From Rhodopseudomonas sp. BAL398 (lineage in GTDB: Bacteria > Pseudomonadota > Alphaproteobacteria > Rhizobiales > Xanthobacteraceae): 64,000 bases of DNA. The stretch is from assembly GCF_033001325.1 (NCBI RefSeq), contig NZ_CP133111.1, positions 248,001-312,000 on the forward strand, read 5' to 3'. The notes below the pieces were generated by a model. It was not told the DNA's origin, did no database searches, and saw only the letters and a program-made list of their open reading frames with translations. The position numbers were made by a program, and so were the translations under genes. Below, one piece after another: positions 56,736 to 64,000 of this stretch (position 1 is its first letter; the number at the start of each line of letters is the position of its first letter).

Positions 56736-59519
56736 GTGGCGCAGAAGAATCTGAATCTGTATCGCAGCAAACGCGATTTCGAGACCACCGCGGAGCCCTC
56801 CGGCGAGGGCGCGGTGACGCCGTCGAAGCGGCGACGCTTCGTGATCCAGAAGCACGACGCCACGCGGCTGCATTACGATCTGCGGCTGGAATTCGACGGC
56901 GTGTTCAAATCCTGGGCGGTGACGCGCGGGCCGTCGCTCGATCCGCATGACAAGCGGCTCGCGGTCGAGGTCGAGGATCACCCGCTGGATTACGGCGATT
57001 TCGAAGGCACGATTCCGAAGGGCCAATATGGCGGCGGCACGGTGCAGCTGTGGGACCGCGGCTATTGGGATTGCGACGATCCGGCGCGCGGTTTCAAGAA
57101 GGGTGATCTCAAATTCACCCTGGAGGGCGAGAAGCTGCATGGCGGCTTCGTGCTGGTGCGGATGCGGCACGACCGCAATGGCGGCAAGCGCACCAATTGG
57201 CTGCTGATCAAGCATCGCGACGACGACGCAAGCGACGGCGACGGCGAGGCGATCCTCAAACAGGATCGCTCGGTGGCGTCGGGACGGAGCATGGCGGAGA
57301 TCGCCGCCGGCAAGGGCCGCGCGCCAAAACCGTTCATGACCGGCAAGGCCGCGCGGGTGAAACCCGACGCGGTGTGGGATTCCAACAAGGGGCTGGCGGC
57401 CGAGGAGCGCGCCGCGAACGGCAAGACGGCCAAGCCTGCCAAGACGAAGGCGGCGAAGACCAAGACCGCGAAGGCCGCGAAGACCAAGGCCGCCAAGCCG
57501 ACCTCGGCCAAGGCGAAGACAAAGCCGAAGTCCGCGGGCAAAGCCGCGGCGGCGATGCCGGGATTCATCGCGCCGCAATTATGCACGCTGGTCGCGCGCC
57601 CGCCCGGCGCCGATGGCTGGGGCCATGAGATCAAGTTCGACGGCTATCGGATGCAGCTGCGCGTCGCTTCCGGCAAGGCCACGTTGAAGTCCCGCAAGGG
57701 GCTGGACTGGACCGACAAGTTTCAGGCGATCGCGGAGGAGGCCGCGGCGCTGCCCGATGTCATTATCGACACCGAGGTGGTGGCGCTCAACAGCGACGGC
57801 CATCCGGATTTTTCCGCGCTGCAGGCGGCGCTGTCGGACGAGACGACGGACAATCTGATCTGCTTTGCCTTCGACCTGCTGTACGCCGATGGCGAGGATT
57901 TGCGCGCTCTGCCGCTGTGGCAGCGCAAGCAGCGGCTCGATGAGCTGCTCAAAGCCACGCGCGGCCGGCGCAAGCAGAAGCTGATCCGCTATGTCGATCA
58001 TTTCGAAAGCGGCGGCGACGCCATCCTGCAATCGGCGTGCAAACTATCGCTGGAAGGCATCGTGTCAAAACGGCTCGACGCGCCATATCGCTCCGGCCGC
58101 AGCGACAGCTGGACCAAGGCCAAGTGCCGCGCCGGCCATGAGGTGGTGATCGGCGGCTGGAAAACCACCGCGGGCAAATTCCGCTCGCTGCTGGTCGGCG
58201 TGCATCGCGACGATCACCTGGCCTATGTGGGCATCGTCGGCACCGGCTTCGGCCAGGATACGGTGAAACGCATCATGCCGGCGCTGAAAGCCGCCGCCAG
58301 CAAGCACAGCCCGTTCGGCGGCGACAATGCGCCGGCCAAGAGCGCCGACACGCATTGGGTGCGGCCGGAGCTGGTGGCCGAGATCGAATTCGCCGGCTTC
58401 ACCGGCGCCGGCATGGTGCGGCAGGCGTCGTTCAAGGGGCTGCGTGCCGACAAGCCGGCCGAGGAGGTCGAAGCCGAGCAGCCGGCGAAGGTCGCCATCG
58501 CCAAGCCGACAGGCGGCGCCAAAGACAGTCGCAAGACCGGCAGCAAGGCGGGCGCCAAGGCCGGTGCCAAGGCCAGCGTCAAGGCCGGTCCCCAGGCCGC
58601 CAGCAAATCCGGCCGGGCCGAGGTGATGGGCGTGGCGATCTCCAAGCCCGACAAGGCGCTGTGGCCCGGCGACGATGGCGCACCCGTCACCAAATTCGAT
58701 CTCGCCGACTATTTCGCCGCGGTCGGCGACTGGATGATGCCGCATATCAAGGGCCGGCCGTGTTCGATTGTGCGCGCGCCGGACGGCATCGACGGCCAGC
58801 AATTCTTCCAGCGCCACGCCATGCCGGGCACTTCGAACCTGCTCGAACTGGTCAAGGTCTCGGGCGATCGCAAGCCCTATCTGCAGATTGATCGAATCGA
58901 GGGCCTGGCGGCGGTGGCGCAGATCGGCGGTCTCGAGCTGCATCCGTGGAATTGCGCGCCGGGCCGGCCGGAAATTCCGGGCCGGCTGATCTTCGATCTC
59001 GATCCGGCGCCGAATGTCGACTTCGCCGCGGTGATCGCGGCGGCGAACGAGATGCGCGAACGGCTGACCGCTGTCGGCCTCGAGAGTTTCTGCAAAACCA
59101 CCGGCGGCAAGGGGCTGCATGTGGTGACGCCGCTTCGGGCCGGGGCGAAGGACAAGGTCGACTGGAAACAGGCCAAGGCTTTCGCGCAGGCGATGTGCCA
59201 GCGGATGGCGAGCGACAGCCCGCAGCTTTATCTGCTCAACATGTCGAAGAAGCAGCGCGAGGGTAAGATCTTTCTCGACTATCTGCGCAATGACCGGATG
59301 TCGACCGCGGTCGCGCCATTGTCGCCGCGCGCCCGGCCTGGCGCCACCGTCTCGATGCCGATCACCTGGGCTCAGGTGAAGAATGGACTGGATCCCAAGC
59401 GCTATCGCATCGGGACCGTGCCGGGCTTGCTGGCGAAGAGCAAGGCTTGGGCGGATTATGATAAAGCAGAAGCCCCGCTGAAGGCGGCGATGAGCAAGCT
59501 CGCCTCCAGCGGGAATTGA
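56736..59519 (+). CDS. ligD: Non-homologous end-joining DNA ligase LigD
   Basis: A 927-residue three-part enzyme. In order: 3'-phosphoesterase (about 30-185, [13 protein letters not shown]), a Lys/Ala linker (about 225-275), an ATP-dependent ligase with the adenylation lysine in EIKFDGYR (Lys300), another basic linker (590-630), and a primase-type polymerase with DLD at 754-756 (IFDLDPAPN) and [13 protein letters not shown]. It processes and seals double-strand breaks with Ku; no ku gene is in the window. GTG at 56736 is preferred over GTG 56730 because GAGGAG ends 5 bases before it. Confidence 0.95.
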   Translation: MAQKNLNLYRSKRDFETTAEPSGEGAVTPSKRRRFVIQKHDATRLHYDLRLEFDGVFKSWAVTRGPSLDPHDKRLAVEVEDHPLDYGDFEGTIPKGQYGGGTVQLWDRGYWDCDDPARGFKKGDLKFTLEGEKLHGGFVLVRMRHDRNGGKRTNWLLIKHRDDDASDGDGEAILKQDRSVASGRSMAEIAAGKGRAPKPFMTGKAARVKPDAVWDSNKGLAAEERAANGKTAKPAKTKAAKTKTAKAAKTKAAKPTSAKAKTKPKSAGKAAAAMPGFIAPQLCTLVARPPGADGWGHEIKFDGYRMQLRVASGKATLKSRKGLDWTDKFQAIAEEAAALPDVIIDTEVVALNSDGHPDFSALQAALSDETTDNLICFAFDLLYADGEDLRALPLWQRKQRLDELLKATRGRRKQKLIRYVDHFESGGDAILQSACKLSLEGIVSKRLDAPYRSGRSDSWTKAKCRAGHEVVIGGWKTTAGKFRSLLVGVHRDDHLAYVGIVGTGFGQDTVKRIMPALKAAASKHSPFGGDNAPAKSADTHWVRPELVAEIEFAGFTGAGMVRQASFKGLRADKPAEEVEAEQPAKVAIAKPTGGAKDSRKTGSKAGAKAGAKASVKAGPQAASKSGRAEVMGVAISKPDKALWPGDDGAPVTKFDLADYFAAVGDWMMPHIKGRPCSIVRAPDGIDGQQFFQRHAMPGTSNLLELVKVSGDRKPYLQIDRIEGLAAVAQIGGLELHPWNCAPGRPEIPGRLIFDLDPAPNVDFAAVIAAANEMRERLTAVGLESFCKTTGGKGLHVVTPLRAGAKDKVDWKQAKAFAQAMCQRMASDSPQLYLLNMSKKQREGKIFLDYLRNDRMSTAVAPLSPRARPGATVSMPITWAQVKNGLDPKRYRIGTVPGLLAKSKAWADYDKAEAPLKAAMSKLASSGN

Positions 59520-59526
59520 TCATGGA

Positions 59527-59691
59527 TCAGAGCTTGCCGAGCAGCAGCAAGATCAACAGGATGACGATGATCAGGCCGAGGCCGCCGCCGCCATAATAGC
59601 CGGTGCCGTAGAACGGGCCGCCGCCGATGCCGCTGAAGCCGCCGAGCAGGGCGATCACCAGAATGATCAGAATGATTGTACCAAGTGACAT
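59527..59691 (-). CDS. DUF3309-type membrane micro-protein
   Basis: A 54-residue protein: a hydrophobic N-terminal helix (LGTIILIILVIALLGG), a Gly/Tyr-rich hinge (GGGPFYGTGYYGGGG) and a second hydrophobic helix (GLIIVILLILLLLGKL). This pattern is the DUF3309 family, of unknown function, common in rhizobia and relatives. GAGAGATCT precedes the ATG on the minus strand. It converges on ligD with 7 bases between the stops. Confidence 0.85.
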   Translation of the reverse strand: MSLGTIILIILVIALLGGFSGIGGGPFYGTGYYGGGGLGLIIVILLILLLLGKL

Positions 59692-59870
59692 AGATCTCTC
59701 CTCAACCCGACGGTTCGCGCAAATGCCCCGCCATTCTGAGGTTGAAAACGACCAGCCAGTCCGAAGGTTCCACGGATTGAACCGATGCTGATCGCTTCAC
59801 CTCTGTTTATTTGTGCGATCCGCCCTACATGCCTTGGATGTCAAGTTCTTGGCGCAGCGAAGGAGGCCGA

Positions 59871-60182
59871 ATGTCAGCACCGCTTGTCGTTTCAATTCCG
59901 CATCAGCTCGGCCGCGCCGAGGCGGCCCGTCGACTCCAGACCGGTCTGGCGCGCGCCGCAGCGAGCGTGCCGATCCTGAAGGTCGACGAAGAGCGCTGGG
60001 ACGGCGACCGCATGATGTTCCGGATTCGCGCGCTGGGTCAGGCTGCGGTCGGTCATCTCGACGTAGCCGAAGACCACGTCAAGGTCGAGGTAACACTGCC
60101 CTGGCTGCTGCAGAAATTCGCCGAAGCCGCCCAGCACGCCATCAAGAGCCGCGGTCAGCTGTTACTTGAGAAGAAGCGGTGA
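59871..60182 (+). CDS. Polyhydroxyalkanoic acid system family protein
   Basis: A 103-residue protein: VSIPHQLGRAEAARRLQTGL at the N-terminus and VKVEVTLPWLLQKFAEAAQ near the end match the family named for its neighbourhood to polyhydroxyalkanoate genes. The function is unproven; the alpha-beta fold may bind granule or lipid. AAGGAGGCCGA precedes ATG 59871, which decides the start over upstream in-frame codons. No polyhydroxyalkanoate gene is adjacent here. Confidence 0.85.
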   Translation: MSAPLVVSIPHQLGRAEAARRLQTGLARAAASVPILKVDEERWDGDRMMFRIRALGQAAVGHLDVAEDHVKVEVTLPWLLQKFAEAAQHAIKSRGQLLLEKKR

Positions 60183-60222
60183 GGATTTGATTGAATAACA
60201 GGCCCCTAAGGTCGCTCGATTT

Positions 60223-60345
60223 CGTCATTGCGAGCCGAGGACGGCGCGTCGCGCCGTCCGACAGCGACGCAATCCAGGATCGTCAGGCAGGGGGCGTCAG
60301 GCAAGAGGCTGGATTGCTTCGTCGCAAGAGCTCCTCGCAATGACG
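60223..60345. repeat. Palindromic repeat, family A, copy 4
   Basis: CGTCATTGCGAGCCGAGG to CTCCTCGCAATGACG, with inner arms and an extra insertion of about 15 bases containing a short direct repeat (GTCAGGCA) that lengthens it relative to the other copies. Confidence 0.85.
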
Positions 60346-60421
60346 ACGCTGACGATCAGCGGATTCGTTGGCGCGATGCCGATATTGCTTATTCCCTTGT
60401 TGGTTGAAAGACATTTGAGCA

Positions 60422-60581
60422 TGCCCCGGACGCAGCGCAACGCGCCGCCGTTGCGGCGTGGTGCGCTGCAGAGCCGGGGCCCCGCTATGGGCGCATAAGC
60501 GAAGTCGCCGGTTCGGGAGCAGAAAGCGGGGTCCCGGTTCTGCGGAGCAGCACTGCGTGCTGCACCGCGCCCGGGACACGG
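60422..60581. repeat. Palindromic repeat, family D, copy 4
   Basis: A lone copy of the unit found three times after ureF: TGCCCCGGACGCAGCGCAA to CGCGCCCGGGACACG, with arms GAGCCGGGGCCCCGC and GCGGGGTCCCGGTTC. Its isolation shows the unit disperses independently. Confidence 0.85.
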
Positions 60582-60832
60582 TGTCGGAGTTCAAAGTGTG
60601 TTACTACGCACTCTGCTGCTACCAGATATGTTGCTACGCACCATTGCTCACCCAGTGTTAGCCCCGGGCCGAAAATTAAGATTCAGTTAACCCTTGTATG
60701 GAACCCTTGGTCTTGCGGAGGAGGGAACCGATCCCGAGTCGGCACGACACCGCCCAGACCGTCCGGCAAGTGATCCCGGGCGGTCTTGTCGTTTGCGGCC
60801 TTGCGATGCTCTCGTTGCGGCGGCCGTGCGCG
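60582..60832. other. Intergenic region before treY end, with one hairpin
   Basis: About 250 bases with no gene. TTACTACGCAC and TTGCTACGCAC repeat near 60600-60640. AGACCGTCCGG pairs with CCGGGCGGTCT at 60756-60786; on either strand only a weak T-run follows, so termination of treY transcripts there is possible, not shown. Confidence 0.45.
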
Positions 60833-63634
60833 TCAGCCGACGGGCGTCCGCCGCGGCCGCGTCGCGCGTGACGGTGCGACGATGCGGGCGCGTCTCACCA
60901 CCACCGGCAGATTCGCGAACAGCTCGGACAGTGGCAATGTCTCGCCGTCGGCGCCGTCCACCGCATAGCCCTTGATGTTGACCGCGCCGTCGAAGGCGTC
61001 GCCATGCGGCCATTGCCGGCCCTGCTGGGTCATCGCCGCGAAGCATTTGCCGACCACCACGATCGCGGCGTCGCGGTCGTGGCGCCGCGCGAAGGCGATG
61101 ATGTGGTCGCGATGCGGCCCGGTCACTTCGAGCGGCCGGTAATCGCCATCGGTGAAGACCTCGCGCATCTCGCTGCGCAGTTTCAGCAGCTGCCGGGTCC
61201 AGGCCAGTTTGACATGACCGTCGGTCCAGTCGGTGGCGAGCTGGCTCCAATCCGGATCGTCAAGACGTTCGAGCACCTCGGCGCGTGCGGTGAAATCGAC
61301 CGGCCGCCTGTTGTCGGGGTCGACCAGCGAGAAATCCCAGAATTCGGTGCCCTGGTAGAAGTCCGGCACCCCCGGCAGCGTCGCTTTCAGCGTGATCTGG
61401 CTCAGCGAGCTCAGCGCGCCGAGCAGCGACACGCGCTGCTGCAATCCGCGCAGCGAGTCCAGAAACGGCGCCGAGGCCGCCGGATCGAGGATGCGGGCGA
61501 TGAAGGTGCGCACGCCGTCTTCATAGGCGGTGTTGGGATTGAGCCAGCTGGTCTCCTGCTTGCCCTCGCGGCCGGCCTTGATCGCGAAGGCCTGGATCCG
61601 CTCGACGAAATCGGGATCGGGTTGCAGCGGCCAGGCGCCGAGCAGGGCCTGATACAACATATATTCGCCGGCGGCCGAGGGCGCGCGCATGTCGCCGTCC
61701 ACCACCAGATGCGGGGCGTTGAGCACCTTCCATTTGGCGACGAGTCCGGCCCATTCGCCGGGTAGTTCGGACAGAGCCAGCAGCCGCGTGCGTGCGTCCT
61801 CGCCGCGCTTGGTGTCGTGGGTCGCGGTGGCGGTCATGCCATGCGGCCATTCCGCCGCGCGCTTGATCATCAATTGATGAAACGCCCCGACCGACAGCGC
61901 GTTGGCGGAGGGATCGCCGCCGACTTCGTTGAGCGCCAGCAGCCGGTGATAGCGATAGAACGCGGTGTCCTCCAGCGATTTCGCCATGGTCGGCCCGGTG
62001 AATTGCTGGACCTTGAGGGCGAAGCGCCGGACCCGCGGCTTGCCATGGGCGGCGCGGCCGGGCTGGTTCAGATCCATCGTCAGCGCATCTTGCAGAAAGT
62101 CGAAAATGCCCTCATCGGCGCCGAACCATTCGGCGCGGGCCTTTTTGATGGTCTGGGCGATCAGCGATCGATCGAGCGCGGTCGGGCCGGCGGCGGTGAG
62201 ATAGGTGCGGTACACCGGAAAATGCAGCACGTAGAGTTCGAACGCCTGGCGCAGCGTGTCGGCGGAGAAATCGCGGGTCGAATAGTGCCCGCCGGCGATC
62301 CGCGCCAGCAGCTTGGTCAGCACGGTGAATTCGCTCAGCAGCAAGGTGTCGAGCACCCGGCGCTTGGCTTCCTTGAGCACCGGATCGAATTGCGGCGAGG
62401 TATTGCTGACCTGGCGCCAGACCTCATCGAGCGGCCGCAGACCGTCGCCGTCGACCAGCACCTGGGTGATGACGTTCATCCACTCATAGCCGGTGGTGCC
62501 CTGGACGCCGCTGAAGCGGTGCAGCGCCTCGTGCTCGCCGAGGATTTTTTCGATCACCGTATAGAATGGTTGGCCGGCGCCGGCTTGCGGGTTGCTTTGG
62601 GCGTCGCGCACCAGCCGGCGCAGCCGCTGGAAATATTGCACCGGGTCGCGCAGCCCGTCGATGTGGTCGAGCCGCAGCCCCTGCAGCTTGCCCTCGGCGA
62701 TCAGCCGCTTCACCAGCAGATGGATCGCCTCGAAAGTGCCGGCATCCTCGACCCGCAGGCCGGCCAGGGTGTTGATGTCGAAGAAGCGACGGTAGTTGAT
62801 TTCGCTCGAAGCCAGCCGCCAGTGGCCGAGCTTGTAGTGCTGCCGCTCCAGCAGATTGTGCAGCGTCTGGATCTGCGCGGCGCGGCCATCGCCGGCTCGA
62901 TAGGCGGCGAGCCCGCGTGCGATGATCTCGGCGCCGCCGTCGATCGCTTTCAATGCTGACTTGAAACTAGGTGCTTCACTGCGGTTGGGATGGCGCAGGC
63001 CCTTGTAGCGCGAGGCCAGCTCCAGGATCTGCTGGCCGGCGTGCTGCTCGGCGGCGTCGGCCTGCTTGACGATGGTGCGCAGAATCTCGCTATAGCGTTC
63101 AGGCGCAATCGGCAGCCGGTGTTCGAAATACCAGGCCGAGAAGCTTCCCTCATTGGCATCGTAGCGCAGGTCGATCTCGCCGCTTTCCAGCGCGCGTCCA
63201 TAGGAGCTGCCGATGATCGGCAGCAGGACGCCGCCGCGGGCGCGGTAGGGCAGCATGTCCCAGTCGATATCGAAGGACTCCGCATGCGGCGAGGCCGGGC
63301 CCCATTCCAGCACGTCGAGCCACCACGGATTGTCGTCGAAATGCACGCCGACATGGTTGGGGACGAAATCGAGGATCAGACCGATGTCGTTTTGCTTCAG
63401 CGCCTCACTCAAGCGTTCGAAGCCGGCCTCGCCGCCGAGTTCGGGATTGAACTTGGTGTGATCGACGATGTCATAGCCGTGGGTCGAGCCTTTGCGGGCC
63501 TTCATGAACGGCGAGGCGTAGAAATGCGAAATGCCCAGCGCCTTGAGATAGGGCACGATCGCCGCGGCCTGGTCGAAGCCGAAATCGGCGGTAAGCTGGA
63601 TGCGGTAGGTCGCTATCGGAATGGCAACAGGCAT
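60833..63634 (-). CDS. treY: Malto-oligosyltrehalose synthase
   Basis: A 933-residue GH13 enzyme that isomerises the reducing-end maltose of a maltodextrin to a trehalosyl unit. It has YRIQLTADFGFDQA at the N-terminus, region LDFVPNH at 89-94, the nucleophile region LRLDHIDGLRDP, the acid/base segment FYTVIEKILGEHE and HDTKRGEDARTRL near 620. Start ATG at 63634 overlaps the treZ stop by one base (TGATG), so treZ and treY are translationally coupled. The 11-codon upstream extension lies in treZ. Confidence 0.95.
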   Translation of the reverse strand: MPVAIPIATYRIQLTADFGFDQAAAIVPYLKALGISHFYASPFMKARKGSTHGYDIVDHTKFNPELGGEAGFERLSEALKQNDIGLILDFVPNHVGVHFDDNPWWLDVLEWGPASPHAESFDIDWDMLPYRARGGVLLPIIGSSYGRALESGEIDLRYDANEGSFSAWYFEHRLPIAPERYSEILRTIVKQADAAEQHAGQQILELASRYKGLRHPNRSEAPSFKSALKAIDGGAEIIARGLAAYRAGDGRAAQIQTLHNLLERQHYKLGHWRLASSEINYRRFFDINTLAGLRVEDAGTFEAIHLLVKRLIAEGKLQGLRLDHIDGLRDPVQYFQRLRRLVRDAQSNPQAGAGQPFYTVIEKILGEHEALHRFSGVQGTTGYEWMNVITQVLVDGDGLRPLDEVWRQVSNTSPQFDPVLKEAKRRVLDTLLLSEFTVLTKLLARIAGGHYSTRDFSADTLRQAFELYVLHFPVYRTYLTAAGPTALDRSLIAQTIKKARAEWFGADEGIFDFLQDALTMDLNQPGRAAHGKPRVRRFALKVQQFTGPTMAKSLEDTAFYRYHRLLALNEVGGDPSANALSVGAFHQLMIKRAAEWPHGMTATATHDTKRGEDARTRLLALSELPGEWAGLVAKWKVLNAPHLVVDGDMRAPSAAGEYMLYQALLGAWPLQPDPDFVERIQAFAIKAGREGKQETSWLNPNTAYEDGVRTFIARILDPAASAPFLDSLRGLQQRVSLLGALSSLSQITLKATLPGVPDFYQGTEFWDFSLVDPDNRRPVDFTARAEVLERLDDPDWSQLATDWTDGHVKLAWTRQLLKLRSEMREVFTDGDYRPLEVTGPHRDHIIAFARRHDRDAAIVVVGKCFAAMTQQGRQWPHGDAFDGAVNIKGYAVDGADGETLPLSELFANLPVVVRRARIVAPSRATRPRRTPVG

Positions 63635-64000
63635 CAGATCCCTTCGCGGCGCCACTGGACGCCCCATGGCGGAAGCATGGTCTGCAAATCCTCACCCCAC
63701 AGGATGGTTCCGGTGGGCGTATCGATGGTGACGGAGCGATCCGACAGATTGGCGACGAGCTGCAAGATGGCGCCGTTGCCGAGTCGCCAATCGGCGCGCA
63801 GCAGTCCGTTGTCCTGCACCATCGCCTGGCCGAAGCGCGCGGCGGCGAGGTGAGGGACGATGTCGCGGCGGCGGATCGCCAGCAAGCTCGTCACCAGATC
63901 GAGGCGGCGGCGACCGTCCTCGCCATTGCGCGCGTCCCAATCCAGCACCGCCGAGCCGAACGCGGCCTCGCTGAGTGGGTCGGGGATGTTGTCGCCATAT
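63634..64000 (-). CDS. treZ: Malto-oligosyltrehalose trehalohydrolase, C-terminal end (cut by window edge)
   Basis: The last 121 codons of a gene entering from the right edge. The visible end (DPLSEAAFGSAVLDWDA, then LRADWRLGNGAILQLVANL and GTILWGEDL) matches the C-terminal beta domain of TreZ, the GH13 enzyme that releases trehalose from the product of TreY. Being coupled to treY supports the call. The catalytic domain is outside the window. Confidence 0.85.
   Translation of the reverse strand, partial: YGDNIPDPLSEAAFGSAVLDWDARNGEDGRRRLDLVTSLLAIRRRDIVPHLAAARFGQAMVQDNGLLRADWRLGNGAILQLVANLSDRSVTIDTPTGTILWGEDLQTMLPPWGVQWRREGI

Overview
The window is GC-rich alphaproteobacterial DNA, most like Rhodopseudomonas or a close relative in the Bradyrhizobium family. 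The signs are a CycM-type membrane cytochrome c, a cpa/tad pilus locus, an urt-ure urea block, a LigD with the phosphoesterase domain first, treYZ, and several families of long palindromic intergenic repeats. No ribosomal RNA, CRISPR array or canonical full tRNA was seen. The assignment rests on gene content and style only.

Layout. 1-1800: start of metH and all of metF (minus). 2311-4389: a five-heme cytochrome c that looks like an alcohol-dehydrogenase cytochrome subunit fused to a TsdA-like diheme domain. 4575-5591: a luciferase-like flavin oxidoreductase. 5741-7373: kdsB-pheA (minus). 7592-8146: cycM. 8389-16770: a Yej-type peptide ABC operon (two binding proteins, two permeases, a double ATPase) with a small gene plus PIN-domain toxin gene between yejE and yejF. 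16779-19615: Nudix hydrolase, NlpC/P60 hydrolase and M17 aminopeptidase. 19743-31670: a tad (Flp pilus) locus, with tadD facing a minus-strand block cpaA/B/C/D/E/F-tadB-tadC, the Flp pilin, and two TadE-like pseudopilins and a secretin-N protein on the plus strand. 31815-34042: cspA, infA and an RhlE-type helicase (minus).

34469-48029 is the urea block: a near-consensus sigma-54 promoter, urtABCDE for urea uptake, then ureD, ureA, ureB, ureC, ureE and ureF. It has been invaded repeatedly: a DMP19-like gene between ureA and ureB, an AbrB/PIN toxin-antitoxin pair with a broken toxin between ureB and ureC, a 267-bp tandem duplication of the ureC 3' end, two paralogous monooxygenase-like genes before ureE, and a three-unit repeat array where ureG would be expected. 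No ureG is present in the window.

48779-54125: an acyl-CoA synthetase, a nitronate monooxygenase-like protein, an IS110/IS1111-type insertion sequence and a zinc alcohol dehydrogenase. 54126-55000: palindromic repeats around a tRNA-like fold. 55039-60182: mobA, a TusA-like protein, a lysine-rich histone-H1-like protein, ligD, a DUF3309 micro-protein and a polyhydroxyalkanoate-system protein. 60833-64000: treY and the end of treZ, for trehalose synthesis from maltodextrins. Themes: nitrogen-controlled urea use, peptide or muropeptide uptake, adhesion pili, and many repeats and toxin-antitoxin genes lodged inside otherwise conserved operons.
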